Positions 44,450 to 51,603 of a stretch of DNA of 64,000 nucleotides are shown here, piece by piece. The notes under the pieces are model-generated. The model had not been told where the DNA came from. It worked only from the letters and a program-made list of their open reading frames with translations, and ran no database searches. The DNA comes from Poriferisodalis sp965208925. GTDB lineage: Bacteria; Actinomycetota; Acidimicrobiia; Acidimicrobiales; Poriferisodalaceae. Position 1 is the first letter of the stretch. Each line of letters starts with the position of its first letter. Location: contig NZ_OZ242364.1 of NCBI RefSeq assembly GCF_965208925.1, positions 1,922,001-1,986,000 on the forward strand, in the 5' to 3' direction. The position numbers and the translations under genes are program-made.

Positions 44450-44686
44450 ATGGACGAGGTGACGATCCGGCAGCTTCGCAATCATGGAGGCGAGGTCGTC
44501 GACCGCGTGCAGGGGGGTGAGCGGCTCACCGTGACACGGTCTGGCCGGCCGGTGGCAGAGCTGCGTCCCCTGCCTCGCCGGGCGCTCGATGCCTCGACAT
44601 TGCTCGAACGCTGGCGTCGGCTTCCAGTCGTCGACCCCGTCCGACTCCGGTCCGATATCGATGACCTGATGGACCCCGCGCTGTGA
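44450..44686 (+). CDS. Phd/YefM-type antitoxin
   Basis: The 78-residue protein has the Phd/YefM N-terminus 'TIRQLRNHGGEVVDRVQGGERLTVTRSGRPVAELRPL', which binds operator DNA, and a C-terminal toxin-binding tail ending 'DIDDLMDPAL'. The start has a GTGAGG ribosome site. Its TGA overlaps the vapC GTG (GTGA), the standard TA coupling. Confidence 0.87.
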   Translation: MDEVTIRQLRNHGGEVVDRVQGGERLTVTRSGRPVAELRPLPRRALDASTLLERWRRLPVVDPVRLRSDIDDLMDPAL

Positions 44687-45117
44687 GTGTCGAGTACCGG
44701 CACGACCGCGGCGTGCTGGACACCAACGCGGTCATCGGCCTGCCACGGATGGCCGACGCCGGGATGCTGCCCGCCGAACCGACCATCACGGCCATCACAC
44801 TCGCTGAGCTGTCCGTCGGGCCGCTGGTGGCTTCCGACGCGGCCGAGCGAGCCAAGCGCCAAGCCCACTTGCAGCAAGCCGAAGCTGACTTCGATCCACT
44901 GCCATTCGATGATGCAGCCGCCAGGGCCTTCGGTCAGGTTGCCTCAGACCTGCGGGCTTCTGGACGCAAGCGTGCAGCGCGGGCCTACGACGCGCTCATT
45001 GCTGCCACGGCAATCTCGAATGGACTGCCGCTGTACACCGCGAACCCTGCCGACTTTGAGGGCATCGCTGATCTTGAGATCGTTGCATTGCCCGCGCCGG
45101 TTGCCGCCTCGGAATAG
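44683..45117 (+). CDS. vapC: VapC-type PIN-domain ribonuclease toxin
   Basis: The 144-residue PIN protein has the acidic site: Asp13 in 'VLDTNAVI', Glu42 in 'ITLAELSVGP', Asp103 in 'RAYDALIAATA' and Asn121/Asp124 in 'LYTANPADF'. VapC toxins cleave tRNAs or rRNA. The first seven residues before the core are slightly longer than usual, and GTG 44683 overlaps the antitoxin stop. All catalytic residues appear intact, so it should be an active toxin. Confidence 0.88.
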   Translation: MSVEYRHDRGVLDTNAVIGLPRMADAGMLPAEPTITAITLAELSVGPLVASDAAERAKRQAHLQQAEADFDPLPFDDAAARAFGQVASDLRASGRKRAARAYDALIAATAISNGLPLYTANPADFEGIADLEIVALPAPVAASE

Positions 45118-45131
45118 GCGACGACCAGCCT

Positions 45132-45377
45132 TCAGCGCCGCTGTCCGCTCACCAATTCCGACAGGGGCGAATGAGGTCGCGGAAGCTGCTGGCCGGTTGC
45201 TCGCGGCAGATCGCTGCTTACCGGAGCGGAGATCACGCCCTGCGCTGTCAGCCGCTCGATCAGTGCCGCCGCGTCCGCATGCACAAGGACAGTGTTCCAC
45301 CTGGTACCCGCATTCGCGAAACGGGTTCGGCCGTTCGTGGTGGCTGTCGCTGATACCTTGCCGCCCGTATGTCTCAT
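45132..45377 (-). pseudogene. Remnant of a second Phd/YefM-like antitoxin
   Basis: An open frame ends 'LIERLTAQGVISAPVSSDLP' and 'PLSELVSGQRR', which matches the style of the toxin-binding tail of actinobacterial Phd/YefM antitoxins (helix, then a proline stretch, then S-x-L-V-x-x-Q-R-R). The normal DNA-binding N-terminus is missing: upstream residues are unconserved and the frame runs under the start of the sulfotransferase gene. Its toxin would lie downstream on the minus strand but is absent. It is best read as a decayed TA module; a chance frame is possible. Confidence 0.4.
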
Positions 45378-46622
45378 GAAAGCAATGCACTTCCGTCCAT
45401 GGGGGAGCGCTACACCCGGCCTGACTGGGTGCGGCGCATCAACCTCATGGGCGACTCGATCGGGGGGCGCCCCGGGGACCTGGTGCCCATCGACACCGGT
45501 GAGCTGCTGAAGCTGGCCACCGCAGCAGTTGGCGGCATGCCGACCGGCGATCTGGGCGATCCCGACTGGCAGAAGCGCTTCGAGGCCCTGTCTGCCGAGC
45601 TGGACGCCTCGCCCATGCACCTGCTGGGCCGGCTGATGACCAAGCAGGAGCTGCTGCGCTCGCTACGCACCCGGCTGCTGCTCACCGCCGCCATCGACGC
45701 GACACCGCAGATCACCGCTCAGCCCGTGGCCTCGCCCGTGATGATCGCCGGCCCGGCCCGTTCGGGCACCTCGATTTTGTTCGAGCTGCTGGGGTTGCAT
45801 CCCGACCTGCGAGCCCCGCTGGGCGCCGAGGCGCTCCACCCGGTGCCGCTGCCCGAGGGGGGGCTTGCGGATCGGATGGAGATGGGGCAGTGCGAGCAGG
45901 AGTTCTGGGCCGACATCCAGCCCGAGTTCCTGGCTATGCACGAGTTCCGGGCCGACCTGCCCGTCGAGTGCATCACCCTGACCACCGGCAGCTTCGCCGG
46001 GTTCCACTGGAGCATGATCGCCCCGCTGACTGAGTGGATTCCTGACCTGGACGTGAACTACAGCTACGAGCGGCAGATCCTCCAGGTGCTCCAGCACGGC
46101 GGGGGTTCCACGCAATGGGTGCTCAAGACGCCCGGTCACCTGTTCGTGCTGCCGCAGCTGTTCGCGGCATTCGGCGACGCCTGGGTGATCCAGACCCACC
46201 GCGACCCGGCCCGCACGATGGCCTCCACGGCCAACATCACGGCCATGGTCCACTGGATGCGCTTCAGCGACGTCGACGCCGTCGGGAATGCGCACTTCGT
46301 GCACGATGCCTTCGCGTTCGCCCTCAACGACTCGGTGAATCTGCGAGCAACCGGCGTGGTGCCGGACGAGCAATTCGTGGACGTCAACTACGTGCAGCTC
46401 GTGACCGACCCGGTGGCCACGCTGGGTGCGGCCCTCGAGCAGATGGGCCTGTCGATGACCGATGCCTACGCCACCGCCGTGCGGGACTACTTGGATCACA
46501 AGCCCAAGGGCAAATACGGAGTGCACCGCTACCAGCCCGAGGACTGGGGCTTCACCGCCGAGGGCATCCGCGACGCCACGGCCCAGTACATCGAGCGTTT
46601 CGACCTGCCCCCAGAGGGCTGA
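45369..46622 (+). CDS. Sulfotransferase family protein
   Basis: The 417-residue protein has the PAPS-binding 5' phosphosulfate loop 'IAGPARSGTSILFELLG' near residue 130 and the 3' phosphate region 'VIQTHRDPARTMAS', as in actinobacterial sulfotransferases of the PF13469 type. Such enzymes move sulfate from PAPS to hydroxyls of lipids, sterols or sugars. An N-terminal 110-residue helical region precedes the core. The start lies beyond the TA remnant. The next gene follows at 13 bp. Confidence 0.85.
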   Translation: MSHESNALPSMGERYTRPDWVRRINLMGDSIGGRPGDLVPIDTGELLKLATAAVGGMPTGDLGDPDWQKRFEALSAELDASPMHLLGRLMTKQELLRSLRTRLLLTAAIDATPQITAQPVASPVMIAGPARSGTSILFELLGLHPDLRAPLGAEALHPVPLPEGGLADRMEMGQCEQEFWADIQPEFLAMHEFRADLPVECITLTTGSFAGFHWSMIAPLTEWIPDLDVNYSYERQILQVLQHGGGSTQWVLKTPGHLFVLPQLFAAFGDAWVIQTHRDPARTMASTANITAMVHWMRFSDVDAVGNAHFVHDAFAFALNDSVNLRATGVVPDEQFVDVNYVQLVTDPVATLGAALEQMGLSMTDAYATAVRDYLDHKPKGKYGVHRYQPEDWGFTAEGIRDATAQYIERFDLPPEG

Positions 46623-46635
46623 GCCGGCCACGATC

Positions 46636-47760
46636 ATGGACCCGCTTCCCGAGACCGAGTCCCGCCGGGCCCTCGCCGAGCTGCTCGAGGTGCTGCGTGA
46701 CGTCGACGAGCGCTGGGTGTCGCCCGAGTGGAACCTGTACACCGCCGACGACGCCGTCGAGGCGCACCGGGCGCTTATGCACTACCTGCAGTGGGGGCTG
46801 GTGGGGCTGTTCGAGCGTGACCCGTCCGCTCCCCGCTTCGAGCGTCTGGTGACACCGAATCGCAAGCTGCTCGGCGACAACCCCGACACGGTCTATTTCG
46901 AGGCTCCGATCTCGGCCGACTACGCCTACCGGGTGCGGGGGGAGACCAAAGGCGCCGACTACCTGTCGATCACCGTCGAGTCGAGCGTCGGCTGGGGCTC
47001 GATGGACAACCAGGTGCTCGGTGTGCTCAACGACACAACGCTGGAGGTTGATGCCGACGGCCGCTTCGAGATCGTCATCGGCGGCGAGCCGCAGGAGGGG
47101 AACTGGCTGGCGCCGCCGCCCGACGAAGGGCAGATCATCAGCCGTCACTACTTCGAGGACACCACCCACGCGGGCACCGACCCGGATCGGTGGCCCGCGA
47201 TGCAGATCGAGGTGATCGACGGCACGCCTCCGCCTCGGCCGTCGGATTCCACGGTCAGCGCCGGCATCCGGCGAGCCGCTGCGTTCATCCGCGAGCTCAC
47301 GACCGATCGCGTGCCGATGGCCCAAGGCGAGCCCCGGTCGTGGGTGTCGCTGGTGCCCAACGAGTTCCCGCCGCCCGGCCTGCCCGGCGACCTCGGCCTG
47401 TCGGCCACCGACGCCGCCTACGCCCTGGCACCGTTCGTGGTCGGGCCCGACGAGGCACTGGTGATCCGCGGCCGCTGGCCCGAGTGCCGCTACGCCAACA
47501 TCAGCCTGTGGAACCGCCACCTGCAATCGCTCGACTACGCGAACCGCTCCATCTCGCTCAACCGCGCCCAGATGGTCGCCGACGACGACGGCCGCTTCAC
47601 CGCCGCCATCGCCCACACCGACCCCGGCGTTCCCAACTGGCTCGACACTGAGGGTCGCCCCTTCGGCATCGCGTTCTGGCGCTTCATGCTGCCCGAAGGC
47701 GACATCGAGACCCCCCAAGCCGAGCTGGTGTCCCTCGCCGATCTGCGCGACCGGCTCTAG
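46636..47760 (+). CDS. DUF1214 domain-containing protein
   Basis: The 374-residue protein has the DUF1214 hallmarks in its C-terminal half, 'DEALVIRGRWPECRYANISLWNRHLQSLDYANRSISLNRAQ' and 'GVPNWLDTEGRPFGIAFWRFMLPEG', and an N-terminal region with 'NPDTVYFEAPISADYAYRVRG' like DUF1254-type partners. No signal peptide is seen. The biochemical role is unknown; family members often sit beside sulfotransferases and lipid genes in actinobacteria. ATG 46636 is 13 bases from the sulfotransferase stop, so they form an operon. Confidence 0.83.
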   Translation: MDPLPETESRRALAELLEVLRDVDERWVSPEWNLYTADDAVEAHRALMHYLQWGLVGLFERDPSAPRFERLVTPNRKLLGDNPDTVYFEAPISADYAYRVRGETKGADYLSITVESSVGWGSMDNQVLGVLNDTTLEVDADGRFEIVIGGEPQEGNWLAPPPDEGQIISRHYFEDTTHAGTDPDRWPAMQIEVIDGTPPPRPSDSTVSAGIRRAAAFIRELTTDRVPMAQGEPRSWVSLVPNEFPPPGLPGDLGLSATDAAYALAPFVVGPDEALVIRGRWPECRYANISLWNRHLQSLDYANRSISLNRAQMVADDDGRFTAAIAHTDPGVPNWLDTEGRPFGIAFWRFMLPEGDIETPQAELVSLADLRDRL

Positions 47761-47781
47761 CCGGCCCCGCCGACCGCAAGA

Positions 47782-48633
47782 TCAGTCGGCAAACGTGTCG
47801 ACGAGATGCTGGTTGCGGTCGACGAAGCGCGCCAAGCGATCTGCGCCGTCCGGGGCGGCGAGGACGATCCGCTCGACGCCGAGCTCGCGGTACAGCTCCA
47901 GCTTCTGTGCGTCGGGCTTCGCGTAGCAGTACATGGAGATCGGGATGCCGTCGGGATCGCGGCCCGCTGCCTCTGCGGCGGTCCGGAACCGCTCCATGCC
48001 GACCCTGACATCGCGGAAGCCCACATCGAGCGGGCACCAGCCGTCCGCATACTCGGCAACGTGGCGCATCCCGATCCGGCCCCGGCAGCCCACGAGCACT
48101 GGGGGGCCGGGCTGTTGCGTCGGCTTCGGGTAAACCCACGAGGGCGCGAAGTTCACGAACTCGCCTGAGTAGGACACTTCGTGCTCGGTCCACAGCAGCC
48201 GCAGTGCGGCAACCGTCTCCCGCATGGCGTTGTAGCGCTGCGCCCACGGCACGTTCGACACGTTGGCCAGTTCTTCGCGGTTCCAGCCCACGCCCACGCC
48301 GAAGAGCAGCCGGCCGTCGGACACCTCGTCCAGCGTCGCCACGCTCTTGGCCAGGTCCAGGATCTCGTGTTCGAGCACGAGGCAGACGCCCATCGCCAGC
48401 TTGATCTTCGACGTTGCCGCGGCGGCCGTTGCCAGCGAGACGAACGGGTCGCGCATGTGCCAGTAGAGCTGCGGCAGATCGCCCCCGTCGGGGTGAACCG
48501 TCTCCCGGCTGGCCGGGATGTGGCTGTGCTCGCCCACCCACAGCGAGTCATAGCCCCGCTGCTCGGCCTCGACCGCCATCTCGGCCGTCGACGGGCCGTA
48601 ATCGCTGTTCGTGGGCGCCAAACCGATCTTCAT
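47782..48633 (-). CDS. LLM class F420-dependent oxidoreductase
   Basis: The 283-residue TIM-barrel protein has luciferase-like monooxygenase features of the F420-dependent branch: 'AVEAEQRGYDSLWVGEHSHIP', 'LAMGVCLVLEHEILDLAKSVATLDEVSDGRLLFGVGVGWNREEL', and 'RYNAMRETVAALRLLW'. It would transfer hydride between F420 and an organic substrate. It is the downstream gene of an operon with the acyl-CoA dehydrogenase (10-bp gap), hinting at a lipid or acyl substrate. F420 use fits the fbiD homologue at 18.3 kb. Confidence 0.88.
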   Translation of the reverse strand: MKIGLAPTNSDYGPSTAEMAVEAEQRGYDSLWVGEHSHIPASRETVHPDGGDLPQLYWHMRDPFVSLATAAAATSKIKLAMGVCLVLEHEILDLAKSVATLDEVSDGRLLFGVGVGWNREELANVSNVPWAQRYNAMRETVAALRLLWTEHEVSYSGEFVNFAPSWVYPKPTQQPGPPVLVGCRGRIGMRHVAEYADGWCPLDVGFRDVRVGMERFRTAAEAAGRDPDGIPISMYCYAKPDAQKLELYRELGVERIVLAAPDGADRLARFVDRNQHLVDTFAD

Positions 48634-48643
48634 GCTGGCGAAC

Positions 48644-49927
48644 TCACTCGGAACGCTGGGTGCCGACCTTCAGCTCGCGGAAGGGGCTGGTGGTGTCGAT
48701 GCCGGGCTCTTTGGGCAGCCCCAGCACTCGCTCGCCGACGATGTTGCGCATCACCTCGTCCGAGCCGCCGGCGATGCGCATCGCCGGGAAGCCCAGCACG
48801 TAGCCGGCCCACGAGAAGGTTCCCCACTCGCCGGAGTCGACGACCAGCTTGGGTCCGATCGTGTCGGCCACGAACTCGCAGGTGGCGTTCATCTGGCGAA
48901 TCAGGCCCATCTTGGACAGCGACATCTCGGGGCCTGGTGTCTTTCCGGCCCGCAATGCATCCATGGTGCGCTGGTTCGACCAGCCCAGCACCTTGCCGTG
49001 GGTGTAGATCTCGGCGAGCTTCTGACGAGCCAGCGCGTCGTCAGCCATGCCGTAGTGGTTGGCCATCGCAGCCAGCTTGGTGAAGCTGCCGCCCCCGGTG
49101 CCGCCGCCCGAGCCGCCGCCGATCGCCGCCCGCTCGTTCATCAGCGTGGTCAGCGCCACGCCCCAGCCTTGGTTCACATCGCCCAGCCGGTTCGAGTCGG
49201 GCACGCGGACGTCGGTGAAGTACACCTCGTTGAAGTTCGCACCGCCGGTCATCTGCCGCAACGGCCGGACATCCACGCCGGGGGCCTTCATGTCTACGAG
49301 GAAGCCGGTGAGGCCCTGGTGTTTGGGCAGATCGAAATCGGACCGGGCGATCACCTCGCCGATGTCGGAGTAGTGCGCGCCCGAGGTCCACACCTTCTGG
49401 CCGTTGAGGATCCACTCCTCGCCGTCGCGCTCGGCCCGCATCTGCAAGCTGGCGAGGTCCGAGCCGGCGCCCGGTTCAGAGAACAGCTGGCAGCCCACGA
49501 TGTCGGCCCGGTACATCTGGGGCAGCACCTCGGCGGACACCTCAGGGCGGGCGTGCGCCAGGATGGTCGGCGCGACCATCCCCAAGCCGATGCCGAAGAA
49601 GCCGCCGTCGGGCGTGTCGAACTGGCTCTCGAGCTGGCCCCAGACGCGCTCGAACTTGCGGGGCATGCCGCCGCCGCCCAGCTCGGCCGGCCCGCTGATC
49701 CAGCCGAAGCCGGCGTCGTACTTCGCGGCTCGCCACTCCTTTGACGCGTCCAGCTCCCGCCGCTCGCGCTCGCGGTCGATCTCCTCGAAGAGCGCTGCGT
49801 TGTCGGGACCCTCGCCCCAGACGAATTCGCGCCGCTCGGCCTTGCGCTTGGCGTTGGCCTCCAAGAAATCCAGCGCCTCAGCAGCAAACTGTTCCTCGGT
49901 GATCTCAGCGGTGTCGGCAGCGGCCAT
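48644..49927 (-). CDS. Acyl-CoA dehydrogenase (FadE type)
   Basis: The 427-residue flavoenzyme carries 'CQLFSEPGAGSDLASLQMRAERDGEEWILNGQKVWTSGA', the family's flavin and substrate region, and ends with 'GGSDEVMRNIVGERVLGLPKEPG'. A charged N-terminal extension of about 60 residues resembles actinobacterial FadE sterol or lipid enzymes. ATG 49927 has AGGAG seven bases upstream. The gene precedes the F420 oxidoreductase in one operon and is divergent from the NifU-like gene. Confidence 0.9.
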   Translation of the reverse strand: MAAADTAEITEEQFAAEALDFLEANAKRKAERREFVWGEGPDNAALFEEIDRERERRELDASKEWRAAKYDAGFGWISGPAELGGGGMPRKFERVWGQLESQFDTPDGGFFGIGLGMVAPTILAHARPEVSAEVLPQMYRADIVGCQLFSEPGAGSDLASLQMRAERDGEEWILNGQKVWTSGAHYSDIGEVIARSDFDLPKHQGLTGFLVDMKAPGVDVRPLRQMTGGANFNEVYFTDVRVPDSNRLGDVNQGWGVALTTLMNERAAIGGGSGGGTGGGSFTKLAAMANHYGMADDALARQKLAEIYTHGKVLGWSNQRTMDALRAGKTPGPEMSLSKMGLIRQMNATCEFVADTIGPKLVVDSGEWGTFSWAGYVLGFPAMRIAGGSDEVMRNIVGERVLGLPKEPGIDTTSPFRELKVGTQRSE

Positions 49928-49984
49928 GTCGGGCTCCTGTTTCGTGCAAGAAGTGGCAAATCCGGAATGCGAGCAGCCCCAAGC

Positions 49985-50002
49985 TAGCGACATATCTCGC
50001 TA
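49985..50002. promoter_or_regulatory. Inverted repeat between acyl-CoA dehydrogenase and NifU-like gene
   Basis: TAGCGA-CATATC-TCGCTA is a perfect 6-bp inverted repeat in the 87-bp divergent region. It is a candidate operator for either gene. The left half extended (TAGCGACA) recurs at 50317 and 50344. Confidence 0.45.
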
Positions 50003-50014
50003 CGCTCATCGGCC

Positions 50015-50305
50015 ATGGGTCAGCCCGTTCGAGTAGCAGAACGACCGTCGTCGGTCCGTGTGGGCACGGTGCAGTTCGAGACCAACCGTCCGCTGACCGG
50101 GGCGGGCCACCGCTACTACAACAGTGCCGAAGATGCCGCCAGTGCCGAGGACCCGGCCGACCTGCTGGCGTGGCGCCTGTTCCAACGGGGCGGCGTCGAC
50201 CACATTCACGTGTACGGCAATGTGGCCACCATCGACCTCTCCCGGGGCCACACCTCCGACGGCATCGCCGAGCTCATTGAAGAGCTCTTCGCCCACTACC
50301 GCTAG
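50015..50305 (+). CDS. NifU N-terminal-like (Nfu_N) small protein
   Basis: The 96-residue protein resembles the Nfu/NifU N-terminal domain: a first strand and 'NRPL', a middle 'DPADLLAWRLFQRGGVDHIHVYGNVATIDL', and a final helix 'DGIAELIEELFAHY'. It lacks the Cys pair of the Fe-S scaffold domain, so it is not a scaffold itself. Such small stand-alone domains are common in actinobacteria without proven function. ATG 50015 is the first start after the divergent region. Confidence 0.65.
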   Translation: MGQPVRVAERPSSVRVGTVQFETNRPLTGAGHRYYNSAEDAASAEDPADLLAWRLFQRGGVDHIHVYGNVATIDLSRGHTSDGIAELIEELFAHYR

Positions 50306-50316
50306 CTTGCTGCCGA

Positions 50317-50390
50317 TAGCGACAAGCACAGTCGCTCGCTCGCTAGCGACAGGCACCGTCGCGAGCTCGCCCGCGTGAGCGATTGGCACG
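50317..50390. repeat. Degenerate direct repeats upstream of the cupin gene
   Basis: The 19-base unit starting TAGCGACA occurs at 50317-50335 and 50344-50362, differing at two positions, and a weaker third copy lies at 50377-50390. Between copies is GCTCGCTC. It is in the 105-bp gap between the NifU-like and cupin genes and is too short and regular for CRISPR. Confidence 0.6.
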
Positions 50391-50410
50391 GCGCTGGCTA
50401 CTGTGGCTCT

Positions 50411-50686
50411 ATGACCGAAGACGAGTTCCGTTCCGAGCTGGCAGCGCAGGGCTATGGCGAACCGCGCGACGCCGAGTTCGAGCCTCACGCCGATGGCGAG
50501 CTTCACAGCCACGAGTTCTCCGCCATGGCGATGGTGACCAGGGGCGAGTTCCGGCTGGGACTGGAGGACGAGACCCGGGTCATGGGAGTGGGGGACTGGT
50601 GCGAGGTTTCCGCCGGCACGCTGCATAGCGAGATGGCGGGTCCAGTCGGCGCGACCTTGCTTGTCGGGACGAAGCAGCCGGCCTAG
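50411..50686 (+). CDS. Cupin-fold small protein
   Basis: The 91-residue protein matches a minimal cupin: 'FEPHADGELHSHEFSAMAMVTRGEFRLGLEDE' carries the metal-binding His residues, and 'MGVGDWCEVSAGTLHSE' the second motif. Start ATG 50411 is used since upstream sequence has the degenerate repeat. Function is not known. The imuA' promoter follows the stop. Confidence 0.8.
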   Translation: MTEDEFRSELAAQGYGEPRDAEFEPHADGELHSHEFSAMAMVTRGEFRLGLEDETRVMGVGDWCEVSAGTLHSEMAGPVGATLLVGTKQPA

Positions 50687-50734
50687 TCCCTGTCCAGAGG
50701 CTTCAGGGGAAGCGCAGCTGCAAGCAACGGTTCA

Positions 50735-50748
50735 TAAACAACCGTTCG
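50735..50748. promoter_or_regulatory. Possible LexA-type box and promoter of imuA'-imuB
   Basis: TAAAC-AACC-GTTCG matches CGAAC-N4-GTTCG at 8 of 10 positions. It lies within a longer inverted repeat AACGGTT (50726-50732) and AACCGTT (50740-50746). A -10-like TAGTCT (50767-50772) would start transcription near the ATG at 50779, giving a nearly leaderless mRNA. Weaker than the dnaE2 boxes. Confidence 0.4.
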
Positions 50749-50778
50749 TGGACACGATTGTTCGTCTAGTCTGTCGCG

Positions 50779-51603
50779 ATGGCAGTGCAGCTGCGTCATA
50801 CCGCCGGCGCATTGGACATAGCCGGCCCTCGTGGGGTCGGCGCATTGGACATAACGCATGCTGCGGACATCGGGCACGACAAACGGCTGCTGCCCGTCGC
50901 TGACGAATTGGCACCGCTGCTGACCCAGCCGGGGCTTGTCCCCGGGACGGTGCTGGCTGCCCGCGGCCCAGGAGCGCTGACCTTGGCAACCGCTTTTGCG
51001 GCGGAGGTCTCGCGTTCGGGCGGATGGGTGACCGCGGTAGGGCTGGGACGCATGGGAGTCTCGGCGGTGGCGGAACGGGGGGCAGCGCTGGACCGGTGGG
51101 TCTTCGTGGACGAACCCGGCAACGCCGCAGCCGAGGTGCTGAACGCCCTGATCGGCAATGTCGACGTGATCTTGCTGGCTGGAGGCGTGCTGTTGGCGGC
51201 TGCCCACAGCCGGCGCCTGCGCACCCGCTTGCGGGAGCGCGGCACCGTGGTGATCGAGGTTGGCGCATTGGGCACAGCCGGCGCTCGTGGGGCCGGCGCA
51301 TTCAGTCCAGACGTGACCATGACGGTGGAACGTGCTGCGTGGACCGGTCTCGGGCACGGGCACGGCCGGCTGCGGGAACGCCGGGCCGAGGTGGTTGCTG
51401 CGGGCCGCGGTGCGGCGTCGTTGCCGCGACGAGCCGTCCTGTGGCTGCCCGATGCCAACGGGCACATCACTGCCGTCCGCGGTGCGATCGACACCGTTTC
51501 CTGGCCTGCTCAGGTCGTCTCCGCCCAGGACGGCATCTCGATAGCCGGTGCCTCGGGAAGCGATGACGACGCCGTCGTTCCTCTGCAGCGCCGTGCGGGA
51601 TAA
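50779..51603 (+). CDS. imuA: ImuA'-type mutasome accessory protein
   Basis: The 274-residue RecA/SulA-like protein matches actinobacterial ImuA': 'LAPLLTQPGLVPGTVLAARGPGALTLATAFAAEVSRSGGWVTAVGL', 'GVSAVAERGAALDRWVFVDEPG' and 'DVILLAGGVLLAAAHSRRLRTRLRERGTVVIEVG'. A functional Walker A is not seen, as in ImuA'. It is the mutasome subunit thought to act with ImuB and DnaE2 in damage-induced mutagenesis. The N-terminus and the middle contain copies of the GC-rich repeat (peptide 'GALDIAGPRGVGALDI' and 'GALGTAGARGAGAF'). Its end overlaps the imuB start region. Confidence 0.82.
   Translation: MAVQLRHTAGALDIAGPRGVGALDITHAADIGHDKRLLPVADELAPLLTQPGLVPGTVLAARGPGALTLATAFAAEVSRSGGWVTAVGLGRMGVSAVAERGAALDRWVFVDEPGNAAAEVLNALIGNVDVILLAGGVLLAAAHSRRLRTRLRERGTVVIEVGALGTAGARGAGAFSPDVTMTVERAAWTGLGHGHGRLRERRAEVVAAGRGAASLPRRAVLWLPDANGHITAVRGAIDTVSWPAQVVSAQDGISIAGASGSDDDAVVPLQRRAG
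50806..50853. repeat. Mutasome repeat, copy 1 (imuA' N-terminus)
   Basis: GGCGCATTGGACATA occurs at 50806-50820 and 50839-50853, 33 bp apart, and the hairpin core GCCGGCCCTC-GTG-GGGTCGG lies between. It is read in frame and adds an 11-residue period. Confidence 0.8.
51262..51302. repeat. Mutasome repeat, copy 2 (imuA' middle)
   Basis: The same element: GGCGCATTGGGCACAGCCGG, then the CTCGTGGGG loop and GCCGGCGCATT. It is in the same reading frame as copy 1 and as the imuB copies, and yields the peptide 'GALGTAGARGAGAF' in a surface-loop position. Confidence 0.8.

Noticed and set aside
50317..50390. CRISPR or att repeats near the cupin gene
   Set aside because: Units are 19 bases, degenerate, with 8-14 base gaps; no integrase or cas gene is nearby.
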